NCBI RefSeq assembly: GCF_001444425.1
Contig: NZ_CP013189.1
Span: forward strand, 682,001-746,000
DNA from: Pseudohongiella spirulinae
GTDB lineage: Bacteria > Pseudomonadota > Gammaproteobacteria > Pseudomonadales > Pseudohongiellaceae
Direction: 5' to 3'
Length of the DNA: 64,000 bases
Translations under genes and position numbers: made by a program
Notes under the pieces: generated by a model
Databases searched by the model: none
Seen by the model: the letters and a program-made list of their open reading frames with translations, nothing else
Told to the model about the DNA's origin: nothing
Part shown: one piece after another, positions 25,156-34,241 of the stretch
Layout: every line of letters begins with the position of its first letter
How positions within the stretch are numbered: the first letter of the stretch is position 1

Positions 25156-27177
25156 GTGAAGATAAACAATACACGAATGGCAGGTGGACTGCTGTCGGTT
25201 GCCGTGAGTGCGGCCATGGCAGTTCCGGCGCTGGTATCGGCTCAGGAGTCCATTGAATGGCTGACTCTGGGTTCAGACTACGCGCACACACGTTTTATCC
25301 CCGCCAGCCAGATCAATGCTGACAATTTCGAATCCCTTCAGACGGCATGGGTCTGGGACGGCGCCAGCTTCCAGGCCAGCAGTGGCCGCTCAACCCCCAG
25401 CTATATTGACGGCATCCTGTACACAGTCGCTGGTGATCGTCGCCACGTTGTGGCCATCGATCCGGAAACCGGCGAGACCATCTGGTCATACCGCGAGCCC
25501 CACACTTTCCGTCACGAATACTCCATGCGTAAAGACTACGGCAAAGGCGTTGCCTATGGCGAGGTCAATGGTCGTGGCGTGATCTACAACATCAGCCCAG
25601 GTTTCTTCCTTACAGCGCTGGACGCCAAAACTGGCGCGCCGCTGGAAGGCTTTGGTCATGAAATTGGTGTTGAGGGCTTCCCGGAAACAGGCGTTGTCGA
25701 CCTGCAGAAAGTCATTGCCGACTACATGGGTTACGAATTTGATCCGTATTACGGTATTCCGCTGGAAGAGGGCTATATTACCTCGTCGTCGCCCGCCATC
25801 GTTGTAAACGATACCGTGGTAGTGGGTAATTCTGCGGAGCAGGGCTATAACCAGACTCGCATTGAGAACATTCCAGGCGATATTCTCGGTTTTGATATAG
25901 CAACCGGTGAGTTCAAGTGGAAATTCAATATCATCCCGGATAAGGGCGAGTTTGGTTGGGATACCTGGCAGGATGGTGATGGTAATCAGATTGATGATCC
26001 ACGAGCCTATACTGGCGAAAACTCTTCCTGGGCGCCCATGGCGGCTGACCCTGACCTGAATATGGTCTATGTTAATACCAACAGTGCGTCCATCGACTTT
26101 TATCGTGGGCACACACAGGGTGATAACCTCTATGGCTCAAGCGTTATAGCGCTGGACGCCTCTACTGGTGAGCGTAAATGGCACTTCCAGTTGGTTCACA
26201 AGGATGTCTGGAACTATGATACGCCGACAGCGCCAGTGCTGCTGGATGTCCAGCAGAATGGTCGGACTGTGCCAATATTGGCCCAGGTCAGCAAACAGTC
26301 CTTCACCTACGTGTTCAACCGGGAAACCGGCGAGCCGATCTGGCCGATTGAAGAGCGTCCCGTTCCTCAGTCCAAGATCCCGGGTGAAGTACTCGCCGCT
26401 ACGCAGCCTTTCCCGACCAAACCGGCCCCCTATGACATGCAGGGTCTGACTCACGACGATCTGATCGACTTTACTCCGGAGTTGCGTCAGCAGGCCATCG
26501 AAGCGATCTCCAGCTTTGAGATTGGTCCTCTGTTCCATCCGCCTCTGCACCGAGACAACGATCTGGGTTACCAGGGTTCTCTTTGGTGTCCGGGTGATAT
26601 CGGTGGTGTAAACATCGATGGTCCGGCAGCGGCCGATCCGACGACAGGTACGCTGTTTGTCACATCGCGCAAGGGTTGTACCAACCGTATCATCGCCCCT
26701 GCTCAGGAGCGGGATGCCATGCTGGAGCTGCCTACGGGCACAACCTTTGCCCGTTACGCACCGCTGCGTGCAGCGTTGGTGCGTGGTCCGCAGGGCCTGC
26801 CCCTGTTCAAGCCGCCCTTTAGCCGTATCACTGCAATCGATCTGAACACCGGTGATCACAAATGGTGGATCCCTGTCGGTGAAACGCCTGATCGTGTGAA
26901 GAATCACCCGGCTCTGGCTGGCGTTGATGTGGGCAACACCGGTTCCGGTACCGTGGCTCCGATGACTGTTACGTCAACCATGTTGATGTATGCCAGCACC
27001 TTTGGTGACGGCACACCTGCGCTTTACGCGGTAGATAAAGAGACCGGTGAAGAGATCGGTCGTGTTGAAGTACCTGGCGTCAGCCGTTACGGCATGATGA
27101 ACTTCCAGCATGAAGGCAAGCAGTACGTTGTGCTGCAGACAGGCAGCACCCTGACTGCATTGGCTCTGCCGGATTGA
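25156..27177 (+). CDS. secreted PQQ-dependent dehydrogenase (quinoprotein beta-propeller)
   Basis: About 673 residues. The signal peptide ends at VSA before QESIEWL. Repeated blade signatures are visible: AIDPETGETIWSYR, ALDASTGERKWHFQ, FNRETGEPIWPI, AIDLNTGDHKWWI and AVDKETGEEIGRV, consistent with an eight-bladed PQQ propeller of the glucose/alcohol dehydrogenase superfamily. The long insert and WCPGDIGGVNIDGPAA resemble soluble versions of membrane quinoprotein glucose dehydrogenase without the membrane anchor. No heme motif is present, so a separate cytochrome would take the electrons. Starts at TTG 25138, ATG 25141 and GTG 25156 share the frame; GTG 25156 has AGGAG seven bases upstream and gives a normal signal peptide. 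No pqq synthesis genes are nearby. Confidence 0.87.
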   Translation: MKINNTRMAGGLLSVAVSAAMAVPALVSAQESIEWLTLGSDYAHTRFIPASQINADNFESLQTAWVWDGASFQASSGRSTPSYIDGILYTVAGDRRHVVAIDPETGETIWSYREPHTFRHEYSMRKDYGKGVAYGEVNGRGVIYNISPGFFLTALDAKTGAPLEGFGHEIGVEGFPETGVVDLQKVIADYMGYEFDPYYGIPLEEGYITSSSPAIVVNDTVVVGNSAEQGYNQTRIENIPGDILGFDIATGEFKWKFNIIPDKGEFGWDTWQDGDGNQIDDPRAYTGENSSWAPMAADPDLNMVYVNTNSASIDFYRGHTQGDNLYGSSVIALDASTGERKWHFQLVHKDVWNYDTPTAPVLLDVQQNGRTVPILAQVSKQSFTYVFNRETGEPIWPIEERPVPQSKIPGEVLAATQPFPTKPAPYDMQGLTHDDLIDFTPELRQQAIEAISSFEIGPLFHPPLHRDNDLGYQGSLWCPGDIGGVNIDGPAAADPTTGTLFVTSRKGCTNRIIAPAQERDAMLELPTGTTFARYAPLRAALVRGPQGLPLFKPPFSRITAIDLNTGDHKWWIPVGETPDRVKNHPALAGVDVGNTGSGTVAPMTVTSTMLMYASTFGDGTPALYAVDKETGEEIGRVEVPGVSRYGMMNFQHEGKQYVVLQTGSTLTALALPD

Positions 27178-27221
27178 AGGAACTGAATGTCCGGCGCTCT
27201 GAACCGGACTGATGATCGACA

Positions 27222-27260
27222 AAGCCCACTGCAGCGAAAGCTCCAGTGGGTTTTTTGTTT
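27222..27260 (+). terminator. intrinsic terminator between the PQQ dehydrogenase and the amidohydrolase
   Basis: AAGCCCACTG (27222-27231) pairs with CAGTGGGTTT (27244-27253) around a 12-base loop and runs into a T-rich tract. It separates two otherwise adjacent same-strand genes, so the second gene may depend on read-through or have its own promoter. Confidence 0.8.
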
Positions 27261-27288
27261 TCACAACAACAATAATGAGGTGACTGTC

Positions 27289-28755
27289 ATGAAACACCAG
27301 ATCGATCAGGATGGCCTGCGATTGCCGATAAAACTCGACACCACGTCCAACGGCGAATACGCACCCATGCCGCTGTCCAGAGCCAATCTTTTGGCTAACG
27401 AAATGGCTCATACCAGTGCCTCGTCTAATGCCAAACGGTGTGGCCTGGATCGGCGCAGTTTTCTGATAGGTAGTTGTGGGGCAGCTAGTACCCTCTTGGC
27501 GTTTAACGCCGCCAACGCAGCTGCCGGAAAAACTGGCGGTTTCTATCAGATCAGTGATGATGCGGCTGTTGACCTGCAGCTGGCGCAGGCAGAAGTGGGC
27601 GGCAATGAATTCATTTTTGATGTGCAGGGGCATTACGTGAATCCCAACGGTGCCTGGCTGCAGCTGGTGCCGGAGAATTCCCGGCCATATTCAACCTTGC
27701 CCAAGGCAAGTTGTGAGATGGCCGATGATCCCGGTAATCGCAGTTATCTCAACTGTCTGAGCGCAGATGAATTTATAAAGGATGTTTTCTTTGACAGTGA
27801 CACCAGCATTATGGTGCTGAGCTTTGTACCTTCAACCCGCGAGACAGAACCTGTCACTATTGAAGACGCGCACGAAACCCGTAACATCGTCGCTCAGTTA
27901 GACGGTAGCAAACGGCTGATGATCCATGGGCGCGTCAACCCCAACCAGGATGGCGATCTGGAAGGCATGGATGAGCTGGCTGAACGCTGGGACATTTGTG
28001 CATTCAAGACCTACACCCAGTTTGGCCCGGGCGGTGTTGGTTTCTGGCTGCATGACGACCCGGGGCTGGCCATGATCGAACGTGCGCGCTCCCTGGGTGT
28101 CAAAAATATCTGTGTACACAAAGGCCTGCCGTTTGGGCCGATTTCTCTGGAGCACAGCCGCTGCGATGATGTTGGCATAGTCGCAAAAATGTACCCCGAT
28201 ATGAATTTCCTGATTTACCACTCAGGTTACGATAATTCGGTGACTGAACAGGCCTTTGCTGAAGGGCAGGGCAGAATGGGCATAGACAGCCTTATCCAGT
28301 CTCTGCTGGACAATGAAGTTGCTCCCAACAGTAATGTCTATGCCGAACTGGGCAGTACCTGGCGTCTGCTGATGCGAGATCCGGACAATGCTGCTCATTC
28401 TCTGGGCAAACTGCTCAGGTATGTGGGCGAAAACAATGTCCTGTGGGGCACAGACTCCATCTGGTACGGTTCACCGCAGGACCAGATTCAGGCGTTCCGT
28501 ACTTTCCAGATCTCAACGGCTTTTCAGGAACAATTCGGATACCCTGAAATAACGCCGGAACTGCGACGTAAAGTATTTGGTTTGAACGCGGCCAGACCCT
28601 ATGAAATCTCAGCTGAGGAGATTAACCGTTTTGTGGCTGCCGATCAGATCAGTCAGCGCAAACTCGCCTATCTCGAAAATCCTCAACCACACTTTCGTAC
28701 TTACGGACCCAAAACGCGGCGCGAATTCATGAATTTCCTCAGCCTTGGTGGATGA
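27289..28755 (+). CDS. Tat-exported amidohydrolase-family metal-dependent hydrolase
   Basis: 488 residues. After an unusually long N-region (about 53 residues) a twin-arginine motif DRRSFLIG is followed by a hydrophobic stretch ending ANAAAG, suggesting export of a folded metalloprotein by Tat. The body resembles the amidohydrolase_2 (PF04909) TIM barrel: FIFDVQGHYVNP (a metal histidine, with the usual H-x-H reduced to Q-G-H), ICVHKGLPFG, FLIYHSGYD and the catalytic Asp in LWGTDSIWYG. Decarboxylases and lactonases of aromatic catabolism belong here; the substrate is unknown. The ATG at 27289 has TGAGGTG upstream; the longer frame from 27187 crosses the terminator and is rejected. Located after the PQQ dehydrogenase. 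Confidence 0.85.
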   Translation: MKHQIDQDGLRLPIKLDTTSNGEYAPMPLSRANLLANEMAHTSASSNAKRCGLDRRSFLIGSCGAASTLLAFNAANAAAGKTGGFYQISDDAAVDLQLAQAEVGGNEFIFDVQGHYVNPNGAWLQLVPENSRPYSTLPKASCEMADDPGNRSYLNCLSADEFIKDVFFDSDTSIMVLSFVPSTRETEPVTIEDAHETRNIVAQLDGSKRLMIHGRVNPNQDGDLEGMDELAERWDICAFKTYTQFGPGGVGFWLHDDPGLAMIERARSLGVKNICVHKGLPFGPISLEHSRCDDVGIVAKMYPDMNFLIYHSGYDNSVTEQAFAEGQGRMGIDSLIQSLLDNEVAPNSNVYAELGSTWRLLMRDPDNAAHSLGKLLRYVGENNVLWGTDSIWYGSPQDQIQAFRTFQISTAFQEQFGYPEITPELRRKVFGLNAARPYEISAEEINRFVAADQISQRKLAYLENPQPHFRTYGPKTRREFMNFLSLGG

Positions 28756-28762
28756 TTAATAT

Positions 28763-28777
28763 TGATAATAGTTATCA
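28763..28777. promoter_or_regulatory. Fur-like box upstream of the DUF2061 gene
   Basis: TGATAATAGTTATCA differs from the 7-1-7 Fur core TGATAATnATTATCA at one position. It sits about 88 bases before the ATG of the DUF2061 gene and 8 bases after the amidohydrolase stop, in an A/T-rich stretch. Iron control of the small membrane protein is suggested. Confidence 0.5.
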
Positions 28778-28864
28778 TTAACATAGAAATTAAGAAATTT
28801 TTATTATGGTCTGACTGACGTATTCTGACACTGTGAGAAGTTTCCGTTACGAGAGGGCGTCATC

Positions 28865-29074
28865 ATGGTACAGGTCAAGAAAACAGCCAGTTTTGCAGTG
28901 CTGCATTTTATTACCGCATTTTCAGTCGCCTGGGCGATGACCGGCAGTTGGCTGATTGGGGGCGCCGTTGCATTGGTCGAGCCGGCGATCAACACGGTGG
29001 TGTATTTTCTGCATGAAAAGCTCTGGCAGCGCCGTGCAGCCAATCAAGCCATAGGGCAGGGCCTGGCAGCCTGA
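28865..29074 (+). CDS. DUF2061 small membrane protein
   Basis: 69 residues with two hydrophobic segments (about 8-28 and 29-48) and the family motif EPAINTVVYFLHEKLW. The role of DUF2061 proteins is not established. The ATG at 28865 is preceded by GAGAGGG. Its upstream region carries a Fur-like palindrome, the only hint on regulation. Confidence 0.85.
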   Translation: MVQVKKTASFAVLHFITAFSVAWAMTGSWLIGGAVALVEPAINTVVYFLHEKLWQRRAANQAIGQGLAA

Positions 29075-29157
29075 CCGTGAATTTATGATTGAGGGTGCAG
29101 GCGAGTCTGTAGTAGGATCTATTTCCCGCGTCTAAACAGGAGAACAACAGACCCTCG

Positions 29158-30186
29158 ATGGGCCTACTACTGATATTTGCCCTGCTTTCAATATGTGTGT
29201 CTTTTATCTGCTCGTTGCTTGAAGCCGCACTGTTGTCACTCACACCCAGCCATATTGTCAGATACCGTGAATCCAATCCGGTTCTGTACAAAAAACTCAG
29301 GCGCCTTAAAGACAGAATTGATCAGCCGCTGGCGGCCATTCTCACTTTGAACACGGTTGCCCATACTTTTGGTGCAGCTGGCGTTGGTGCGCAAGTGGGT
29401 GTTGTATTCGGAGATGGTTATCTTGCTGTCGCTTCTGCAATCATGACTTTCCTGGTTTTGATATTGTCTGAAATCATTCCCAAAACTCTGGGGGCTCGCT
29501 ACTGGCAAACCCTGGTTCCAGTTCTGCCCTCTGTATTGGGCGTGCTGATTGCTCTGCTCAAGCCATTCATCCTGCTATCCGACAAAATTACCCTGTGGAT
29601 GGGTGTCGGCACGCCGGATATCGATCTGCGTGCTGAAATCAAGGCTCTCACCAGCCTGGGTCGTGACACCGACCAGCTTGACGAAGATGAGCGGCGCGTG
29701 ATTGGCAATATTCTGGATCTGCACGAAGTCAAGGTCCGGGACATCATGACGCCGCGAACCGTGTGCGAATATATGAGCCTGAATGACACAGTGGCCGACA
29801 TAATCAATGGCATGCGCAATACGGCATTTTCCCGCTATCCGGTGCTGGATGAAAACGATAACCCGCAAGGCATTGTTTTTCGGGCGGAGGTCCTGGATGC
29901 CGCGCCTGAAACCCGATTGTCTGATTTGATGAAACCCGTCAAGGTCATTACCGAGGACGTGAATGCGGAGTATCTGCTGGGAGTCTTCCTGAATGAGCAT
30001 CAGCATATGGGCCTGGTTTACGATCCTTATGGCACCTGGCTGGGGCTGATCACCATGGAGGATCTGCTGGAAACGGTGCTTGGCCAATCCATCATGGATG
30101 AGACAGACGACATCCCCAATATGCGGCGGCTGGCTCGCAAGCGCTGGGAAAACCGGCTCAAGTACCAGACAGTGCGCGAACGGTAA
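29158..30186 (+). CDS. CNNM/CorB-type transporter with DUF21 and CBS domains
   Basis: 342 residues. A DUF21 transmembrane domain (about 1-180) contains LLEAALLSLTPSHI near the N-terminus and LILSEIIPKTLGARY, both conserved in CNNM/CorB magnesium transporters. It is followed by a CBS pair (DIMTPRTVCEYM; LGVFLNEHQHMGLVYD). The CorC_HlyC C-terminal domain of longer relatives is missing, so this is a short form. Inner membrane; Mg2+ or divalent-cation efflux or homeostasis is inferred from the family. Monocistronic by spacing. Confidence 0.88.
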   Translation: MGLLLIFALLSICVSFICSLLEAALLSLTPSHIVRYRESNPVLYKKLRRLKDRIDQPLAAILTLNTVAHTFGAAGVGAQVGVVFGDGYLAVASAIMTFLVLILSEIIPKTLGARYWQTLVPVLPSVLGVLIALLKPFILLSDKITLWMGVGTPDIDLRAEIKALTSLGRDTDQLDEDERRVIGNILDLHEVKVRDIMTPRTVCEYMSLNDTVADIINGMRNTAFSRYPVLDENDNPQGIVFRAEVLDAAPETRLSDLMKPVKVITEDVNAEYLLGVFLNEHQHMGLVYDPYGTWLGLITMEDLLETVLGQSIMDETDDIPNMRRLARKRWENRLKYQTVRER

Positions 30187-30280
30187 GTACAAAGCACCGG
30201 CTCACCCCTGCTTTTGAGAGGCAGGGGATTGAGCTATAATCCGCGCTTTGCCAACTAACCTCCCGCTCTGGAATCAGACT

Positions 30281-31561
30281 ATGCAATCGCTCACCCTGCA
30301 ACCCATCCGGTCGGTCCGTGGGGCCGTCACCTTGCCGGGCTCCAAGAGTCTTTCCAATCGCATTCTCTTGCTTGCTGCCTTGGCGCAGGGACAGACCCGC
30401 ATCACCAATCTGCTGGATAGCGATGATGTGCGCTATATGCTGGAAGCCTTGCAGCAACTGGGTATCGACCTGGATCTGTCTGCTGATCGGACAGAGTGTG
30501 CGCTGTCAGGTGCCGGCGGCGCCTTTCGGGCCGATGCACAGACGCTCTTTCTGGGAAATGCGGGTACGGCCATGCGGCCCCTGTGTGCGGCCTTGTGCGC
30601 GGGTGTGGGTGAGTACCAGCTGACTGGTGAGCCACGTATGTATGAACGGCCGATTGGTGATCTGGTGGATGCCCTGCGAGCCTGCGGAGCGCAGATCGAT
30701 TACTTGCAGGATGAGAATTATCCACCGCTTTATATTCGCGCCAGCGGATTAAACGGAGGGCTGATCAGCATCCGGGGAAACATCTCCAGTCAATTTCTCA
30801 CGGCCATGTTAATGGCAGCACCGCTGTGCCGTGATGATCTGACGATTGTTGTTGATGGCGAGCTGGTGTCCAAACCGTATATCCATATCACGCTGGATGT
30901 GATGGCGCGTTTTGGTGTGCAGGTTGATAACCACGACTACCAGCGCTTTTTTATAAAATCCGGTCAAAAATATCAGTCCCCGGGCGAAATCATGGTGGAG
31001 GGCGATGCCTCTTCGGCGTCTTATTTTCTGGCTGCGGCAGCGATCGCGGGTGGCCCTGTGCGCGTAATTGGCAGCGGTAAAAACAGTGTGCAGGGTGATG
31101 CACGTTTTGCCGAGGTGCTGGAGCAGATGGGCGCGCAGGTTTTATGGGGCGATGACTGGATAGAGGTCCGACGTGGTGAGCTGCATGGTGTGGATGTTGA
31201 CCTGAATCACATCCCGGATGCTGCGATGACCATTGCCACTACTGCGCTGTTTGCAAAGGGGCCAACTGTCATTCGTAATGTTTATAACTGGCGCGTGAAG
31301 GAGACAGACCGTCTGACTGCCATGGCGACAGAGCTTCGCAAAGTGGGTGCCACGGTAGAAGTGGGTGAGGACTATATTGCCATACAGCCGCCCGAACGTA
31401 TTCAGTCAGCCGCTATTGATACCTACGACGACCATCGTATGGCCATGTGTTTTTCACTGGCCGCGCTGGGTGACAGCCCGATTACCATTAATGACCCGGG
31501 CTGTACGGCCAAAACCTTCCCCGCTTATTTCGATTTGTTTGAGCAGATAGCACAACGCTGA
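30281..31561 (+). CDS. aroA: 3-phosphoshikimate 1-carboxyvinyltransferase (EPSP synthase)
   Basis: 426 residues, as in E. coli (427). Motifs: [20 protein letters not shown] (shikimate-3-phosphate and PEP binding), [11 protein letters not shown] (the class I glyphosate-sensitive type), [15 protein letters not shown] and [10 protein letters not shown]. It condenses phosphoenolpyruvate with shikimate-3-phosphate in aromatic amino acid synthesis. The ATG at 30281 is chosen from the family start QSLTLQPI; an 11-codon upward extension lacks support. It stands apart from the usual serC-aroA-cmk neighbours. Confidence 0.97.
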   Translation: MQSLTLQPIRSVRGAVTLPGSKSLSNRILLLAALAQGQTRITNLLDSDDVRYMLEALQQLGIDLDLSADRTECALSGAGGAFRADAQTLFLGNAGTAMRPLCAALCAGVGEYQLTGEPRMYERPIGDLVDALRACGAQIDYLQDENYPPLYIRASGLNGGLISIRGNISSQFLTAMLMAAPLCRDDLTIVVDGELVSKPYIHITLDVMARFGVQVDNHDYQRFFIKSGQKYQSPGEIMVEGDASSASYFLAAAAIAGGPVRVIGSGKNSVQGDARFAEVLEQMGAQVLWGDDWIEVRRGELHGVDVDLNHIPDAAMTIATTALFAKGPTVIRNVYNWRVKETDRLTAMATELRKVGATVEVGEDYIAIQPPERIQSAAIDTYDDHRMAMCFSLAALGDSPITINDPGCTAKTFPAYFDLFEQIAQR

Positions 31562-31574
31562 CAGAAATCAGATG

Positions 31575-32456
31575 TTAGCGCAGTACCAGCAGTGAAACTC
31601 GCGTTTTTTTGAGCATGGAGGTGGTGGTGCTGCCCAGGATCAGGTGTCTGATACGTGAGTGCCCATAGGCGCCCATGACCACCAGGTCAATGTTTTCCTG
31701 CGTCTGGTAATCAGCCAGCGCGCTATCGGCCTCGCCGGGGATGATGCGGGCTGTCACGTCGAACCCGGCGTCCAGCAGGATTTTCTCGCCGTCAGCCAGT
31801 TGCGCCCGCGTTGCTTCGGTGTCAGCGCCTGCCATTACCAGGTGGTGTGGAATACCGCGCCCCAGCGGGCTGGCAGCCACAATACGGATACCTTTTTGCA
31901 TGGTGACGCTGCCGTCATAACAGACCATGACTTGTTTTGGGGGAGTGAAGGATTGCTGGGCAATCAATATGGGTTTGCGCACGGCACGGATGGTGCTTTC
32001 CAGATGACTGCCGATATGTCCGTGTTCGGAGGCGTGATCGGCGCCCCGTTTGCCCATCACCAGCATGCGGGTTTCCGGTTGCAGCTCGACCAGGGTGTCG
32101 ACCAGCTCACCGTGGCGCTGGCGTGTCTCAACGTCGCTGATGCTTTTTTCTGCGACCCGCTGCGACGCAGCTTGCAACATCAGTTTGCCGTGCTCCATGG
32201 CGAGTTTGGCGCGCTGTGCGTCCAGGTCAGCCAATTGGTGCAGAAGGTTCTCCTGTGCGTCCATATTCAAGCGGCCGCTCAGATTATGCGGGCTGCCACC
32301 GGCTTCTTCTTTGTTCAGTACATGAATCAGACTCAGCGGTGCCTGCATGCGCTGAGCTGACCAGGCCGCAAAGTCGCAGACCGATTCGGCGTAGCAGGAG
32401 TCGTCGATACAGGCCAGTACCTTGCCAGTCAGTTCGGGAATCGTGATATCAGTCAT
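31575..32456 (-). CDS. tandem-domain universal stress protein (UspE-like)
   Basis: 293 residues made of two UspA folds (about 8-145 and 155-293). The second ends with VMGAYGHSRIRHLILGSTTTSML, the G-2x-G-9x-G(S/T) nucleotide-binding signature; the first has MGKRGADHASEHGHIGSHLES. Cytoplasmic stress protein, probably ATP-binding in the second half. It lies 33 bases downstream of the SulP transporter on the same strand, so the two may be co-transcribed, an arrangement seen with SulP carriers elsewhere. Confidence 0.92.
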   Translation of the reverse strand: MTDITIPELTGKVLACIDDSCYAESVCDFAAWSAQRMQAPLSLIHVLNKEEAGGSPHNLSGRLNMDAQENLLHQLADLDAQRAKLAMEHGKLMLQAASQRVAEKSISDVETRQRHGELVDTLVELQPETRMLVMGKRGADHASEHGHIGSHLESTIRAVRKPILIAQQSFTPPKQVMVCYDGSVTMQKGIRIVAASPLGRGIPHHLVMAGADTEATRAQLADGEKILLDAGFDVTARIIPGEADSALADYQTQENIDLVVMGAYGHSRIRHLILGSTTTSMLKKTRVSLLVLR

Positions 32457-32489
32457 GCAGTATATCCATTGTGTTGAACAGTCAGCGTA

Positions 32490-33974
32490 TTAATGGCCCA
32501 TTAATTTTTCAACGGCATCCGGTTTGTCATGCACGGCGAAGCGGTCCACCAGCGTGGCGCTGGCCTCGTTCAGGCCCAGCAGCTCAACGTCGGCCCCTTC
32601 GCGCCGGAACTTGATCACCACCTTGTCCAGCGAACTGATGGCAGTAATATCCCAGAAATGGGCGCGACTCAGATCGATAGTAACCTTATCCACAGCTTCT
32701 TTGAAATCGAAGCCGCCAATAAATTGCTCGGCAGAGGTGAAAAATACCTGACCGATCACCTGATAGCGACGGTGCATGCCATCGTCGCTGAGTTCAGAGC
32801 CAATATAGAGAATGTCGCCCACCTTGCGGGCAAAGAACAGCGCACTCAGCAGCACGCCCAGTAGAACACCCAGCGCCAGATTGTGAGTCATAACCACCAC
32901 AACGACTGTGGAAATCATGACGATGCTGGAGCTCTTGGGGTGTTTGCGTAGATCCGCGATCGATGACCAGCTGAAGGTGCCTATGGCAACCATGAACATC
33001 ACGGCTACCAGCGCTGCCATGGGAATCCGGGCAACCCAGTCACCCAGAAAGACGACCAGTAACAACAACACCGTACCTGCAGTGAATGACGAGAGCCGCT
33101 TGCGACCGCCCGATTTTACATTGATGACCGATTGTCCAATCATGGCACAGCCTGCCATGCCGCCGATCAGTCCTGTGCCGATGTTCGCGACACCCTGGCC
33201 CACACACTCGCGGTTTTTGTTACTGGGGGTGTCTGTCAGATCGTCAATGATTGTTGCTGTCATCATGGATTCCAGCAGACCCACCACCGCCAGCGTGACA
33301 GAGTAGGGGAAGATTATCTGCAGGGTTTCCAGCGTTAACGGCACATCTGGCCACAGGAAAACCGGCAGACTGTCCGGCAACTCGCCCATATCCCCGACAG
33401 TGCGGACATCGAGCCCCATGAAAATGGCGATGGCCGTCATGACGATGATGCAGATCAGCGGCGAGGGGACTGCTTTGGTGATGTAGGGCAGCCCATAGAT
33501 AATCGCCAGTCCGCCAGCCAGCACGGCGAATACCACCATGTTGGCGTTCTCGCCGGTTATCTCGGGCAACTGGGCTATAAATATCAAAATCGCCAGCGCG
33601 TTTACGAATCCCGTAACGACGGATTTTGATACAAAACGCATCAGCAGACCGAGCTTCATCACGCCAGCGAGAATCTGCAGCAGGCCTGTCAGCAGAGTTG
33701 CGGCCAGCAGATATTCAAGTCCATGGTCGCGCACCAACGTGACCATGACCAGCGCCATCGCGCCGGTGGCTGCGGAAATCATGCCTGGGCGGCCACCGAC
33801 AATGGCTGTAATAACGGCAATCGAGAACGAGGCATACAGGCCAACCTTAGGGTCGACACCAGCGATGATTGAGAACGCAATGGCTTCGGGGATTAACGCC
33901 AGGGCTACGACGATGCCAGCCAGAACATCACCACGGACATTGGAAAACCAGCTCTGTTTGAATGCGCGTAACAT
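32490..33974 (-). CDS. SulP-family anion transporter with STAS domain
   Basis: 494 residues from the ATG at 33974. The membrane part (about 15-390) has [24 protein letters not shown] (core motif), [14 protein letters not shown] and a C-terminal STAS domain (about 400-490). SulP carriers move sulfate, bicarbonate or dicarboxylates; this short form resembles BicA-type bicarbonate carriers, but the substrate cannot be settled by eye. A 27-codon extension to 34055 is rejected because its sequence is atypical and starts in the leader. The universal stress protein follows. Confidence 0.92.
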   Translation of the reverse strand: MLRAFKQSWFSNVRGDVLAGIVVALALIPEAIAFSIIAGVDPKVGLYASFSIAVITAIVGGRPGMISAATGAMALVMVTLVRDHGLEYLLAATLLTGLLQILAGVMKLGLLMRFVSKSVVTGFVNALAILIFIAQLPEITGENANMVVFAVLAGGLAIIYGLPYITKAVPSPLICIIVMTAIAIFMGLDVRTVGDMGELPDSLPVFLWPDVPLTLETLQIIFPYSVTLAVVGLLESMMTATIIDDLTDTPSNKNRECVGQGVANIGTGLIGGMAGCAMIGQSVINVKSGGRKRLSSFTAGTVLLLLVVFLGDWVARIPMAALVAVMFMVAIGTFSWSSIADLRKHPKSSSIVMISTVVVVVMTHNLALGVLLGVLLSALFFARKVGDILYIGSELSDDGMHRRYQVIGQVFFTSAEQFIGGFDFKEAVDKVTIDLSRAHFWDITAISSLDKVVIKFRREGADVELLGLNEASATLVDRFAVHDKPDAVEKLMGH

Positions 33975-34201
33975 AGGTATATCCGAAAATAAAAATTGAA
34001 GACAATAGAGCAGTGCTGAGCCGATTTCAGAAAATCGCCCACCGATACTGATCAACTGAATGAGCAGTGAATGGTTGCTGGAACTTATGGTGGCGTGATG
34101 GAACGCATGGGTAATGACAGGAACTGCTTTGATTCAAAGGGCGCGCAGTCTAACAGACATAGTGTGAAAAAACAGTGAAATATTCAAAGCCGGGGAGATC
34201 A

Positions 34202-34227
34202 GGTGACCGACAAAGCGGCCGGTCACC
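34202..34227 (-). terminator. possible weak terminator downstream of the CocE-type gene
   Basis: GGTGACCG and CGGTCACC form a perfect 8-bp stem with a 10-base loop just past the stop of the CocE-type gene. No proper T-run follows on the minus strand, so the assignment is tentative. The rest of 33975-34241 has no recognisable gene. Confidence 0.35.
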
Positions 34228-34241
34228 CCAAGATTCCGGTC

